From CAZGLR01 sp964526635 (lineage in GTDB: Bacteria > Zixibacteria > MSB-5A5 > GN15 > JAAZOE01): DNA of 25,524 nt. A model generated the notes under the pieces. That model made no database searches and was not told where the DNA came from. It worked only from the letters and a program-made list of their open reading frames with translations. Of the stretch, positions 15,792 through 24,855 are shown one piece after another. The stretch covers positions 1-25,524 of the forward strand of contig CAZGLR010000041.1 in assembly GCA_964526635.1 (NCBI GenBank), given 5' to 3'. The translations under genes were made by a program, and so were the position numbers. How positions within the stretch are numbered: position 1 is the stretch's first letter; each line of letters starts with the position of its first letter.

Positions 15792-18573
15792 ATGAAATCT
15801 CGCGCGATTGTAATCGGTTTAGCCTTTATTTTGACTATCGCACTAACCCCGTCAGCAGCGGCGGTGATGCCGACCGACGAGGTTATTGAAAAGCTCAAGG
15901 CCGATGGCCGCTTTGACGCCTTCATGGAGCGCATGCACCAGCAGCATCTCGATATGATATCGCATCCCGAGTTCAAAAACTATGGGCACTCGCTGTCGGC
16001 TTCGGTAAAGGCAGTTGATACTCACAATGTCATTGTCATCCTCATTGACTGGGCCGATAAGCAGGCGCAGGATGGCTATGTCAATACCAATGCCCAGGAC
16101 TTCGATTCCCTGCTTTTTTCCGAGGGGAAAAATCCGACCGGTTCCATGCGCGAGTTCTACAAAGAAAACTCCTATGGCCAGTATATCATGAAAGGCACAG
16201 TTGTCGGCTGGTACCGTGCGGACGGAAACTACTTCAATTACAACAATCAAAACGATCCCGGCGAATTCGGCGATCTGGGGACCTCAAATCTCATTCGCCA
16301 GGCTTGCCAGATGGCTGATCCCAATGTTGATTTTACCCAATTCGACAATGATAACGACGGCGCCATTGATGGTATCATCGTAGTTCACGCCGGAACCGGA
16401 TATGAAGAGACTNNNNNNNNNNTCCGTTTGCCGTCGTCAACCTGGTGGCAGGTGCCTCACTGGCAACGAGCTGGAGATCCATTCTCACTCCGGAGGGGTT
16501 TCACCGACTTTGTATCTCGATGGCGTTCGGGCCGAGCGCTATACTATTCAACCGGAAGAATCCCCAAGTCTCGGCGGCCGGATGAACGCTATCGGTGTGT
16601 TTTGTCATGAATGGGGTCATGTCCTTGGCCAGATCGACTTCTATGATACCGACTATTCCAGTAATGGCGTCGGGACCTGGTGCCTGATGGGTGCCGGCAA
16701 CTACAACAACAATTCCCAAAGTCCGGCCCATTTTTCGGCCCTCTCTAAAGCTGAAAATGGCTGGATGACACTGATCAATGTCGATTCCACTATGACTCTG
16801 ACCAATGTTGAAATCCCGGCAATACAATTCAATCCGGTGGCCTACCGCCTCGACAAAGGCGGCCGTTACAGCAATGAATACTTCATTGTTGAAAATCGGG
16901 CCAACCTCGGTTTCGATACCGGACTGCCCGGTCATGGGCTTATGATCTATCATGTCGATGAAGACCTCCATACCAATACCAACGACTGGCATCCGCGGCT
17001 CTTTATCGAGCAGGCCGATGGCGAATTTGACCTGCAATACCGCCGCCCCGCCGACGCCGGTGACGTTTTCCCGGGCGCTACCAACAATCGTAATTTCCAT
17101 GACAAGACTGTCCCGAGTTCTCGCTATTATCAGATTACTGTTGCCTCGGAAGTCGCGGTGTTGAATATATCGGATGCCGACTCGGTGATGTATGCCGACT
17201 TCGAGATTAACTTTACCAAACCATGGATCACCGGCACCGGCGTCAATTTCAGCGATGATGCCTTCGGCGATGGCGACGGTATCCTTGAAGCCGGAGAACG
17301 AATCCAGGTTTCGATTGCATTGCTCAACGAATGGGCCGATGCCGAAGATGTAACTGCAACGATGACCAGCGATGATCTTACGCTCGAAATCAATGAAGAA
17401 GAAGCGACCTTTGGGACTATCGAACAAAACGACATGGTCTTTAATACCTCGTCACCGTTTGAGTTTACCATCCCGGATCCGATTACACCGGTCATTGACT
17501 CGTTCTTCTTTGAGATTACCGCCAACGACGGCTCCTATTCATCGACCTACGCCGTCGAAACCGATATCGGCAAAGCCAGTATCCTCATTGTCGATGGTGA
17601 GCAATTGCCGACCGATACACTCGAAAAGCTCATGGTCCGCCCGATGTACGAGAAACGGATGCCGACCGATGTTGTTCGCAGGTCCAACGGAAACATCGGG
17701 ATATCGACATTGTTGCAGTATGATGTCGTCATCTGGTTTGGCGGCACCAATGGCTACCAGCTTCTTAATGTCGATGACATGTTCGATATGGAGGATTATC
17801 TTGATGACGGCGGTAATTTGTTTATCACCGGCCAGGGTATTGCTGAGCGGATGAAAGCCCTTCGCAACAGTCTGCTGAGTAACTATTTCCAGGTCGAATA
17901 TCGCGATACGACATTTACGACCCACATCCCGATCTTGTATTCAATGGAAGGTCCGATTTCCTCCGGGCTTGGTAAAATAGCCTTTAGTGCCGGTGGCGCC
18001 GATGTTGCCAACCAAACTGTCTGGAATCATCTTTTCGTCAAACCGGCTGGGATTGCCGAATGGCGTTATCATGATATCGGCCAGGGTGAAGACTACGCTG
18101 TGATTTCCCATGCTGCTGAGGGCTATAAAACAGTCTTTATGACTTTCGGTTTCGAGTCAATCATCGATGATTTCTCCAGTGGTTATACCAATCGTGACGA
18201 TATCATGAACAATATCCTCGATTTCTTCGGGCAGCTCCCGACGGCCAGCGATGATGAGAACACTATCCGTGTTCTACCGACCCGGATCTCGCTCAAGCAA
18301 AACTATCCGAATCCGTTCAATCCGACCACGCTGATATCCTACACCATCACCGGCGGCAACGAATCACGCATGGTGCAAACCCGGTTGGAAGTCTTCAATG
18401 TCCTCGGCCAGAAGATCACCACCCTGGTCGATAAAGCCAAAGCGCCGGGAACTTATACGGTACAATGGGATGGTCGTGATGAGGCTGGCTCAACAGTCGC
18501 TTCCGGCATCTATTTCTATCGCCTGAGCCGGGGAGACCAGACGGAAAGCAAAAAGATGATGCTGCTCAAATAA
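15792..18573 (+). CDS. Secreted M6-family metallopeptidase (immune inhibitor A-like) with FlgD-Ig-like tail, interrupted by a scaffold gap
   Basis: A signal peptide (MKSRAIVIGLAFI to PSAAA) and an M6 N-terminal region (SMREFYKENSYGQY, DGIIVVHAGTGYEET) precede the zinc site HEWGH (16606-16620). The downstream Met-turn-like GTWCLMG, a beta-sandwich, a GATase1-like module (~17575-18240, ILIVDGEQLP to DFFGQLP) and a FlgD-Ig-like tail (NYPNPFNPTT to KKMMLLK) follow. M6 enzymes digest host or environmental proteins outside the cell. Removing nt 16413-16461 joins GAAGAGACT to GGCAACGAG and restores YEETGNELEIHSHSGG in one frame, giving 910 residues, so the gene is intact in reality. Start: gaggcggg (15777-15784) serves ATG 15792 or ATG 15789; in-frame ATGs further upstream (15738) add a non-signal stretch. 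No terminator lies between it and the S8 gene; a strong one follows. Confidence 0.9.
16413..16458. other. Scaffold gap (10 N) with 36 unrelated bases to its right
   Basis: Ten N (16413-16422) are followed by 36 bases (16423-16458) that do not fit M6 peptidases. The word act occurs both just before the N (16410-16412) and just after the odd bases (16459-16461). Collapsing the two copies restores a perfect reading frame and the family motif, so this is an assembly artefact that hides a short overlap of contigs. Confidence 0.8.
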
Positions 18574-18596
18574 ATAGTTCCCAGGAGCATCTGTGA

Positions 18597-18627
18597 AAAC
18601 CCGCCGTTCCAAACGGCGGGTTTTTTT
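18597..18627 (+). terminator. Rho-independent terminator of the peptidase operon
   Basis: Perfect 12-bp stem aaacccgccgtt (18597-18608) and aacggcgggttt (18612-18623), 3-base loop, then seven T (18621-18627). It lies 23 bases after the M6 stop codon and before the next promoter. Confidence 0.95.
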
Positions 18628-18655
18628 ATCTGACAAATCCCTCGCTCCTTCATAG

Positions 18656-18684
18656 TTGACACCCACTTAGGCCGATTGTATATT
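18656..18684 (+). promoter_or_regulatory. Strong sigma-70-type promoter of the eleven-gene operon
   Basis: TTGACA (18656-18661, 6 of 6), 17-base spacer, TATATT (18679-18684, 5 of 6). Predicted start near 18691, leaving a 16-base leader with the ribosome site agagga (18697-18702) before the ATG at 18707. No operator-like repeat was seen. Confidence 0.85.
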
Positions 18685-18706
18685 TCCTCCCTTCACAGAG
18701 GAAACA

Positions 18707-19519
18707 ATGCTGAACCAGAACCAGTTTATCATCGGGCAGTTCCGACCCGGTCGCAGCCTTATACATACACTTGATCCGCGCACTAAGGTGTTGATGGTGG
18801 CTGCCATTATGATTGCAGCTATTCTCAAACTTTCGCTGTTTTTTTACCTCATTCTTATTGCGATGCTGTTTGCCCTGTTGCTCGGCAGCGGTTTGTCGAT
18901 GTCGATGCTGCTGCGCAATCTCCGTCCGATTATTTATTTTGTGCTTTTCACGGCTGTTTTTCATTTCATTTTCTCCGGGCGTTCCGATCCTCATACGGTC
19001 TTCGAACTCGGCCCGCTGCGACTTACCGAAACCGCTGTGTCGCTGGCCGCGACCTATTCGGCCCGAATTGTTCTGTTCGTGCTGGCAACGTTTATGATCA
19101 CGCTGACGACCAGCCCACTCTCGATTGCCGAGGCCCTGATCGCCCTGCTGAAGCCGCTCTGGTATCTCAAAGTCCCGGTTTATGATATCGGCATGATCCT
19201 CTTTATCGCACTTCGTTTTATCCCGGTCCTGGCCGGTGAAATCGAGATGATTCGCAAAGCCCAGATGATCAGAGGTGTTGATTTCTCCGGAGGAATGATC
19301 ACCCGGGTCAGGCGCGCAGTGGCCCTGGTACTGCCGGTGTTTTTTTCGGCCTTTCGCCGCGCCGAAGACCTTTCGGTCGCTATCGAAACCCGCGGGTATC
19401 GCAGTGGTCACCCCAGAACCTCCCTGTATCCGCTTCGCTTTCAGAGAACTGATTATGTGTTTCTGGTTCTGACAATCGTATCACTTGGTTTCTACATAGT
19501 GGGGACGATTGCACCATGA
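18707..19519 (+). CDS. ecfT: Energy-coupling factor transporter transmembrane protein EcfT (CbiQ family)
   Basis: 270 residues with an N-terminal segment LDPRTKVLMV typical of CbiQ/EcfT, about five membrane helices, and the two cytoplasmic Arg motifs that dock the ATPases: MIRGVD (after EIEMIRKAQ) and ETRGYRSG. EcfT couples two ABC ATPases (EcfA1/A2) to a vitamin- or metal-binding S component in the inner membrane. No ATPase or S-component gene lies in this window, so they must be elsewhere or upstream in a lost arrangement. The ATG follows agagga. The stop overlaps the truA start by four bases (ATGA). The ecfT-truA pair is a known synteny in Firmicutes, where ecfA1 and ecfA2 precede it. Confidence 0.88.
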   Translation: MLNQNQFIIGQFRPGRSLIHTLDPRTKVLMVAAIMIAAILKLSLFFYLILIAMLFALLLGSGLSMSMLLRNLRPIIYFVLFTAVFHFIFSGRSDPHTVFELGPLRLTETAVSLAATYSARIVLFVLATFMITLTTSPLSIAEALIALLKPLWYLKVPVYDIGMILFIALRFIPVLAGEIEMIRKAQMIRGVDFSGGMITRVRRAVALVLPVFFSAFRRAEDLSVAIETRGYRSGHPRTSLYPLRFQRTDYVFLVLTIVSLGFYIVGTIAP

Positions 19520-20253
19520 CGGCAACACGGAATATAAAACTAACGATAGAATACAATGGCCGCGCTTTCGCCGGATGGCAGGTACAACCCGGACAGCGGA
19601 CAGTGCAGGGCGAAATCGAAAACGCTGCCTCGAAATTTACCGGAGAAAAGATATCCCTTCTCGGGGCCGGACGTACCGACGCCGGTGTCCATGCCCGCGG
19701 CCAGGCAGCCAATTTCCGGACAAGCTGCCGACGGCCGCTGCATAAATTCCAGCCGGGCTTGAATTTCTACCTGCCCGGGCAGGTACGAATCGTGGCAGTT
19801 AAGGAAGTGCCGTTATCATTCCATGCCCGTTTCGATGCCGCCTATCGTACGTATCGGTATTGCCTGAACTGTCAAACAAATGCGCTCGATGCCGGCCGCG
19901 TCTGGACAATCACGCACCCTCTCAATATTTCCGCCCTTGACTGGGCGGCCGAATTTGTCACCGGGCTCCATGATTTTTCGGCTTTTTGCCGTGTTTCTTC
20001 ACAAAAGGATGACAATCGGTGCCTTGTCTATAAATCACACTGGACTTATGCGCCGGATTTTTACATCTATGAGATAACAGCAAACAGATTTTTGCATACG
20101 ATGATCCGCTCGCTGGTTGCATTGATGATTAATCTGGCCGGTGGACAGACAACTAAAACTGAATTTAAAAAGATATTTGCCGCCCGTGATCATACGCGCC
20201 TGAAGATGGTGGCGCCTCCCGATGGTCTCTATCTGACCACGGTCGGCTACTAA
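19516..20253 (+). CDS. truA: tRNA pseudouridine(38-40) synthase TruA
   Basis: 245 residues, the usual size. It converts uridines 38-40 of the tRNA anticodon arm to pseudouridine. The catalytic Asp is Asp55, in GAGRTDAGVHARGQ. The N-terminal strand (IKLTIEYNGRAFAGWQVQ) and the later RTYRYCL and NRFLHTMIRSLVALMI motifs are typical. Translation is coupled to ecfT through a four-base overlap; the next gene starts 13 bases later. Confidence 0.95.
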   Translation: MTATRNIKLTIEYNGRAFAGWQVQPGQRTVQGEIENAASKFTGEKISLLGAGRTDAGVHARGQAANFRTSCRRPLHKFQPGLNFYLPGQVRIVAVKEVPLSFHARFDAAYRTYRYCLNCQTNALDAGRVWTITHPLNISALDWAAEFVTGLHDFSAFCRVSSQKDDNRCLVYKSHWTYAPDFYIYEITANRFLHTMIRSLVALMINLAGGQTTKTEFKKIFAARDHTRLKMVAPPDGLYLTTVGY

Positions 20254-20266
20254 AGGAGTAGAAGCT

Positions 20267-20914
20267 ATGAAGTTTTTTATCGATACTGCCAACCTCGATC
20301 AGATTCGAGAAGCGATGGCGATGGGCGTCCTCGACGGCGTCACGACCAACCCCAGCCTGCTGTCCAAAGAACCCGGCACCCCAACCGAAATGTACCAGGC
20401 AATCTGTAAAATCGTTCCGGGCCCGGTATCGGCTGAAGTCGTTGCCGTTGAAACCGACGCTATGGTTAAAGAAGGTCGTGAACTGGCCAAAATTGCAGAT
20501 AATATCGTCGTCAAGATTCCGACAATTCTGCCCGGTCTGGCGGCTATCAAAGCCCTGACCGCCGAGGGTATCAAAACCAATGCGACGTTGATATTCAACC
20601 CGATGCAGGCCCTGCTGGTGGCCAAGGCCGGCGCATCCTATGCGTCACCATTTGTCGGCCGCCTCGATGATATCTCACATGACGGCATGGACCTGATCCA
20701 GCAGGCGGTTGAGATTTACGCCAATTATGATTTTGAAACCGAAGTCCTGGTTGCCTCGACCCGCACAACAACGCATGTGATACAGGCCGCACTCATGGGC
20801 GCTCATGTGTGTACGATGCCGTTCAAGGTTATTTCGCAGTTAATCAAACACCCGCTGACCGACATCGGGCTGGAACAATTTCTGGAAGACTACAAGAAAG
20901 TGAAGCAGGGCTAA
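20267..20914 (+). CDS. FSA/TalC-type short transaldolase
   Basis: 215 residues, the length of the decameric fructose-6-phosphate aldolase / transaldolase subfamily 3B, not the longer TalB type (about 315). N-terminal MKFFIDTANLDQI and DGVTTNPSLLSKE are diagnostic. The Schiff-base Lys is Lys83 (VVKIP). Later NATLIFNPMQALLVAKAGA and SPFVGRLDDI line the active site. Acts in the pentose phosphate pathway (sedoheptulose-7-phosphate and glyceraldehyde-3-phosphate to erythrose-4-phosphate and fructose-6-phosphate) or as fructose-6-phosphate aldolase; the sequence alone cannot say which. Ribosome site aaaggag upstream. Its stop TAA abuts the purB ATG (TAAATG). Pentose phosphates feed PRPP for the purine genes that follow, a plausible link. 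Confidence 0.9.
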   Translation: MKFFIDTANLDQIREAMAMGVLDGVTTNPSLLSKEPGTPTEMYQAICKIVPGPVSAEVVAVETDAMVKEGRELAKIADNIVVKIPTILPGLAAIKALTAEGIKTNATLIFNPMQALLVAKAGASYASPFVGRLDDISHDGMDLIQQAVEIYANYDFETEVLVASTRTTTHVIQAALMGAHVCTMPFKVISQLIKHPLTDIGLEQFLEDYKKVKQG

Positions 20915-22207
20915 ATGATACCACGATATACATTGCCCGAGATGGGCGCTATCTGGGACGAAGAAAACAAGTTCAGGACCTGGCTTCAGGTCGAAGTCGC
21001 GGTAGCCAAAGCCCAGGCCTCGCTGGGTATCATCCCGGCCAAAGCGGCCAAAACCATCGCGGCTAAAGCCGATTTCAATCTCGGTCGTATCAATGAAATC
21101 GAGGCCGAAGTTGATCATGATGTCATCGCTTTCCTGACCAGCGTTGGTGAATTTATCGGGCCGGACGCCAGCTATCTGCACTATGGCATGACCTCAAATG
21201 ATGTCCTCGACACTGCCCAGGCCCTGCGAATGAAACAGGCGGCGGAGCTGATCGACAAAAAAATCATCAAAGTCCTGGCGCGGCTCAAACGACTTGCCTT
21301 GAAATACGAGAAAACACCGGTGATGGGCCGCACCCATGGTGTCCTGGCTGAACCGACCAGTCTCGGCCTTAAATTCGCCATGTGGTACACCGAAATGAAG
21401 CGGGGGAGAGTCCGCTTCAGCGCCGCCACCCGGGAAGTTGCCACCGGCAAAATATCCGGAGCGGTCGGCAATTTCGCCAATATGGATCCGGCCATCGAAA
21501 AGAAAGTCTGCCGCGAATTGAAGATTCAGGCTGCCGAAGTCTCCACGCAAATTGTCCAGCGTGATCGCCACGCCGCCTTTCTCACCTCGATGGCACTGAT
21601 CGCGTCCTCGATGGAAAAGATTGCCAATGAAGTCCGCAATCAACAGCGGAGTGAAGTCGGGGAGATGCAGGAAGGGTTTTCCAAAAAGCAAAAAGGTTCT
21701 TCGGCCATGCCGCACAAGAAAAACCCCATAACCTGCGAACGTATCGCCGGAATGGCGCGGGTCATGCGAGGTAATGCGCTGGCGGCCATGGAAAATATCG
21801 CTCTCTGGCATGAACGCGATATTACTCATTCCTCGGTCGAGCGAGTCATTATCCCGGATAGCTGCATCCTGCTCGATTATCTGCTGCACAAGCTGATCGG
21901 TGTTCTTGAAAACCTGGTCATCAATCCGAAGCGAATGATGGAGAACATCTATTTCTGCGGCGGTATCGCTTTCTCCCAGCGCCTTCTTCTGAAACTGGCC
22001 GCTCCGGCCGGCAGCCGGGAAACGGCTTACCGCATTGTTCAGGAAAACGCCATGAAAGCCCATCAGGGCCAGGGTGGTTTCAGGGATTTGATCAAGGCCG
22101 ATCCACAGATAACTGCCTTGCTCTCAGACAGTGAAATCGACGAATGTTTCACGCTTGAGTATTATCTGAAAAATGTCCCCAAAATCTTCAAGCGGGTGTT
22201 TGGATGA
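20915..22207 (+). CDS. purB: Adenylosuccinate lyase
   Basis: 430 residues, the normal length. It splits SAICAR to AICAR plus fumarate and adenylosuccinate to AMP plus fumarate in purine synthesis. The superfamily signature SSAMPHKKNP holds the flexible-loop catalytic Ser (Ser262/263). His141 in GRTHG is the second catalytic site, and HYGMTSNDVLDTA and ENIALWHERDITHSSVER are PurB-type substrate loops. The start follows the transaldolase stop directly; the end overlaps psd by four bases (ATGA), so translation is coupled on both sides. purS and purQ lie four and five genes on, in the same operon. Confidence 0.96.
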   Translation: MIPRYTLPEMGAIWDEENKFRTWLQVEVAVAKAQASLGIIPAKAAKTIAAKADFNLGRINEIEAEVDHDVIAFLTSVGEFIGPDASYLHYGMTSNDVLDTAQALRMKQAAELIDKKIIKVLARLKRLALKYEKTPVMGRTHGVLAEPTSLGLKFAMWYTEMKRGRVRFSAATREVATGKISGAVGNFANMDPAIEKKVCRELKIQAAEVSTQIVQRDRHAAFLTSMALIASSMEKIANEVRNQQRSEVGEMQEGFSKKQKGSSAMPHKKNPITCERIAGMARVMRGNALAAMENIALWHERDITHSSVERVIIPDSCILLDYLLHKLIGVLENLVINPKRMMENIYFCGGIAFSQRLLLKLAAPAGSRETAYRIVQENAMKAHQGQGGFRDLIKADPQITALLSDSEIDECFTLEYYLKNVPKIFKRVFG

Positions 22208-22854
22208 GAATAACCCGGGAAGGATATCCGGTAATAGTTACTCTGGGGGGATCTGGGCTGCTTCTGATCGCCCTCTATTTTATTTTTGACTGGTATACTC
22301 TCCTTATTGTAGGGGCAGTCCTGACTTTGATCGGTGCCTTTGCCGTCTTTTTCTTCCGGCATCCGCATCGCGATATCCCTGACGACGACTATATCCTCGT
22401 CTCACCGGCCGATGGCACTGTCGTTCGGATTCATGATCTCGATGATGACTATGTCGGCCCGGCCCACCGGGTCGATATATTCCTTTCGCTGTTCGACGTT
22501 CATATCAATCGTATTCCGGCCGACGGCACCATCACGCGCATCGACTATCAGCCGGGCAAGTACGCGGCCGCCTTCAAAGACAAGGCCTCGGAGACCAACG
22601 AACGCAATACTGTCAGTATCATCACACCGCTCGGCCGTCTTAAAGTTACTCAGATCGCCGGCTTGATTGCCCGCCGGATAGTATGCCGTCTCCATGAGGC
22701 CGATGTCGTACCGCGCGGCAAAGTCTTCGGCATGATCATGTTCGGCTCCCGTACCGAATTAACCTTTCCCGAGTCTTTCGATATTCGGGTGCATCTTGGC
22801 CAGCATGTGAAAGCCGGGGAGACGATTATCGGGAGGAGTACCGCCGATGCGTAA
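22204..22854 (+). CDS. psd: Phosphatidylserine decarboxylase, short (proenzyme) type
   Basis: 216 residues, short archaeal/bacterial PSD type. Two N-terminal membrane helices (~8-55) anchor it to the inner membrane. Then come SPADGTVVRI, the FLSLFDVHINRIP motif with its catalytic His, and the self-cleavage Gly-Ser in MFGSRTELTF (Ser182), which would form the pyruvoyl group. The product is phosphatidylethanolamine. It overlaps purB by four bases and pssA by eight, so both PE-synthesis steps are made together in the order decarboxylase, then synthase. Confidence 0.93.
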   Translation: MRITREGYPVIVTLGGSGLLLIALYFIFDWYTLLIVGAVLTLIGAFAVFFFRHPHRDIPDDDYILVSPADGTVVRIHDLDDDYVGPAHRVDIFLSLFDVHINRIPADGTITRIDYQPGKYAAAFKDKASETNERNTVSIITPLGRLKVTQIAGLIARRIVCRLHEADVVPRGKVFGMIMFGSRTELTFPESFDIRVHLGQHVKAGETIIGRSTADA

Positions 22855-23599
22855 TTACCGTCCGATCTTTCCCAATCTGTTTACGGTCGCCAACATGTTT
22901 TGTGGTTTTCTGGCATTGATTGCCGCCTCGGATGGCGAATACCAGAATGCTGCCTGGCTTATCATTCTGGCCGGGTTTCTCGATGCGCTCGATGGCAAAG
23001 TCGCCCGCCTCGCCGGAGGTGCCACCGATATCGGCAAGGAACTCGATTCATTGGCCGATGTCATCTCATTCGGCGTAGCGCCCGCCTTTTTGATCTACTC
23101 GATCAATCTCAATGCTTTCGGACGCTGGGGATGGATTGTTGGCTTGATATATATTGTGGCATCAGCCTACCGGCTGGCCCGTTTTAACCTGCTGGCCGCT
23201 TCTGATGAAAAGAAAGACTTCCTCGGCCTCCCGGCGCCTGTAGCCGCCGTAACCCTGGCCGCCTATATTCTCATGAGTATTGAAATATGGGGTGAAGTCC
23301 GCTTCGGCGAATATGTCATCACCATGATCATACTCTTTTCCGCACTTATGGTCTCACAAATCGAGTATTATGCGCTTCCCGAAAGTTTTAATACTCGCGC
23401 GAACCGGTTGAAATTGCTATATATTGTACTGCTGGCGCTGGCAATGATGTATAAGCCGAAGCTGTTGATATTTCCGTTCTTCGCCGTGTACATCATCTAT
23501 GGCCTGATTCATGAGGCGGTCAGAATTATTCGGCAGACAGCATCAACGAATCGCCGCAATAATAATTCAAAAAACGGCGAACAGATACAGAGGGACTGA
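22847..23599 (+). CDS. pssA: CDP-diacylglycerol--serine O-phosphatidyltransferase
   Basis: 250 residues with about seven membrane helices. The CDP-alcohol phosphotransferase motif DG-x2-AR-x8-G-x3-D-x3-D is complete: Asp49, Gly50, Ala53, Arg54, Gly63, Asp67, Asp71. NLFTVANMFCGFLAL and LADVISFGVAPA are typical of class II serine enzymes, not of phosphatidylglycerophosphate synthases. It makes phosphatidylserine, which the preceding gene product decarboxylates. The stop overlaps the purS start by one base (TGATG). The C-terminal ~30 residues are hydrophilic (Asn-rich), probably a cytoplasmic tail. Confidence 0.95.
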   Translation: MRNYRPIFPNLFTVANMFCGFLALIAASDGEYQNAAWLIILAGFLDALDGKVARLAGGATDIGKELDSLADVISFGVAPAFLIYSINLNAFGRWGWIVGLIYIVASAYRLARFNLLAASDEKKDFLGLPAPVAAVTLAAYILMSIEIWGEVRFGEYVITMIILFSALMVSQIEYYALPESFNTRANRLKLLYIVLLALAMMYKPKLLIFPFFAVYIIYGLIHEAVRIIRQTASTNRRNNNSKNGEQIQRD

Positions 23600-23838
23600 T
23601 GAAAAAGGCAATTGTCTATATACGGCTTAAAGAGGGTGTCCTCGATCCCCAGGGCAAGACTATCGCCCAGGCTATGGAGAACATGGGCTACGACGAGTTT
23701 GAATCGGTGCGCAGTGGCCGTTTCTTTGAACTCGAATGCAAAGACGCCCCTGATTTGCAGGCGCGAATCGATGATGTCTCCCGCAAGCTGTTGTCGAACC
23801 CGGTCATTGAATCCTATACCGTGGAAATAGTCTCATGA
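23599..23838 (+). CDS. purS: Phosphoribosylformylglycinamidine synthase subunit PurS
   Basis: 79 residues, normal for PurS. It opens with KKAIVYIRLKEGVLDPQGKT, contains VRSGRFFEL and ends in SYTVEIVS. PurS bridges PurQ and the small PurL in the FGAM synthase complex. It overlaps purQ by four bases. The small PurL subunit that must complete the complex is not in this window. Confidence 0.95.
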   Translation: MKKAIVYIRLKEGVLDPQGKTIAQAMENMGYDEFESVRSGRFFELECKDAPDLQARIDDVSRKLLSNPVIESYTVEIVS

Positions 23839-24545
23839 AATTCGGTATTGTAACATTTCCCGGGTCCAATTGCGACTATGATGCCTATGCCGCGACCAAA
23901 CATGTTCTCGGCCAGGAGGCGACATTCCTGTGGCATAAATCATCTTCGCTGGAAGGCAGCGACGTGATTATTCTCCCCGGCGGCTTCTCCTATGGCGACT
24001 ATCTGCGCCCCGGCGCGATTGCCCGTTTCTCGCCCATTATGGCATCTGTTGTTGACTTTGCTCAAAACGGCGGCCTGGTTATTGGCATTTGCAATGGCTT
24101 CCAGGTGTTGCTTGAAGCCGGTTTGTTACCGGGAGCTTTGATTCGTAACAGTCATCTGCGCTTTGCCTGTAAGTTCGTTTATCTCAAGACCATCAGTACG
24201 GCTACACCCTATACCACCCATTGTCCGACTGACCGTGGATTGAAAATCCCGATTGCGCATGGCGACGGCAACTACTACAGCTTTCAGGGTGACCTTGAAG
24301 AACTCGAAAAGAACAACCAGATCGTGTTTAAATACTGTGGTCCCGACGGCACCGAGGCAGTCGAATTTAACCCCAATGGTTCCCTGGCCAACATCGCCGG
24401 TATCTGCAACCGGCAGGGGAATGTCATGGGGATGATGCCGCACCCCGAGCGGGCTGTCGAGAAATTACTGGGTAGTGACGATGGGCTGTGCCTGTTTCAT
24501 TCCCTGATGGCCCATTTCGAAACAACCACGGCACGGGCAATGTAA
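23835..24545 (+). CDS. purQ: Phosphoribosylformylglycinamidine synthase, glutaminase subunit PurQ
   Basis: 236 residues, class I glutamine amidotransferase. It opens with KFGIVTFPGSNCDYD, the PurQ signature. The triad is Cys86 (GICNGFQ), His203 and Glu205 (MPHPERAVE). It supplies ammonia to PurL for the FGAR to FGAM step. The start overlaps purS by four bases. The region before GDGNYY is normal. The next gene begins 19 bases later, with its own ribosome site. Confidence 0.96.
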   Translation: MKFGIVTFPGSNCDYDAYAATKHVLGQEATFLWHKSSSLEGSDVIILPGGFSYGDYLRPGAIARFSPIMASVVDFAQNGGLVIGICNGFQVLLEAGLLPGALIRNSHLRFACKFVYLKTISTATPYTTHCPTDRGLKIPIAHGDGNYYSFQGDLEELEKNNQIVFKYCGPDGTEAVEFNPNGSLANIAGICNRQGNVMGMMPHPERAVEKLLGSDDGLCLFHSLMAHFETTTARAM

Positions 24546-24564
24546 GTAAAGACAGGAGAGATAC

Positions 24565-24831
24565 GTGAAACGGCGTGAAGTCATTTTTATCGTAACCGCT
24601 TTGATTCTCGGCGCAGTTATCGGCGGTCTTGTCGGTGATATCATTGGAACCTATCTGCCTCCCGGCGCGGCCAAAACGCTTTTTTCCAAATCCCTCGAAA
24701 TCGGTTTAGATACAACCCGCATTGACTTTTACGCAATTTCCTTTACCTTTGGACTCATGGTTAAAATAAACTTTGTGTCCGTTTTAACCGTAATACTGGT
24801 GATAGTATATTTTCGCTGGTGGTATCTGTAA
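24565..24831 (+). CDS. Small two-to-three-helix membrane protein, DUF4321 type
   Basis: 88 residues with a GTG start preceded by caggaga. One helix at residues ~5-30 (VIFIVTALILGAVIGGLVGDIIG) is cut short by a Pro-Gly turn, and a second is at residues ~58-86 ending in RWWYL. Size and the GAVIGGLVGD/LP pattern match the DUF4321 family, known only as a small inner-membrane protein. No function can be given. Its place between purQ and tatA hints at a housekeeping envelope role. Confidence 0.7.
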   Translation: MKRREVIFIVTALILGAVIGGLVGDIIGTYLPPGAAKTLFSKSLEIGLDTTRIDFYAISFTFGLMVKINFVSVLTVILVIVYFRWWYL

Positions 24832-24855
24832 GATTGATTCACCGGAGGTGATTCT

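Noticed and set aside
16501..17427. 308-codon minus-strand open frame opposite the M6 peptidase
   Set aside because: Codon-bias shadow of a real gene; the plus strand carries HEWGH and a family-wide match.
20280..20625. Minus-strand open frame opposite the transaldolase
   Set aside because: No start signal and low-complexity Ala/Ser/Thr composition; mirror of the real gene.
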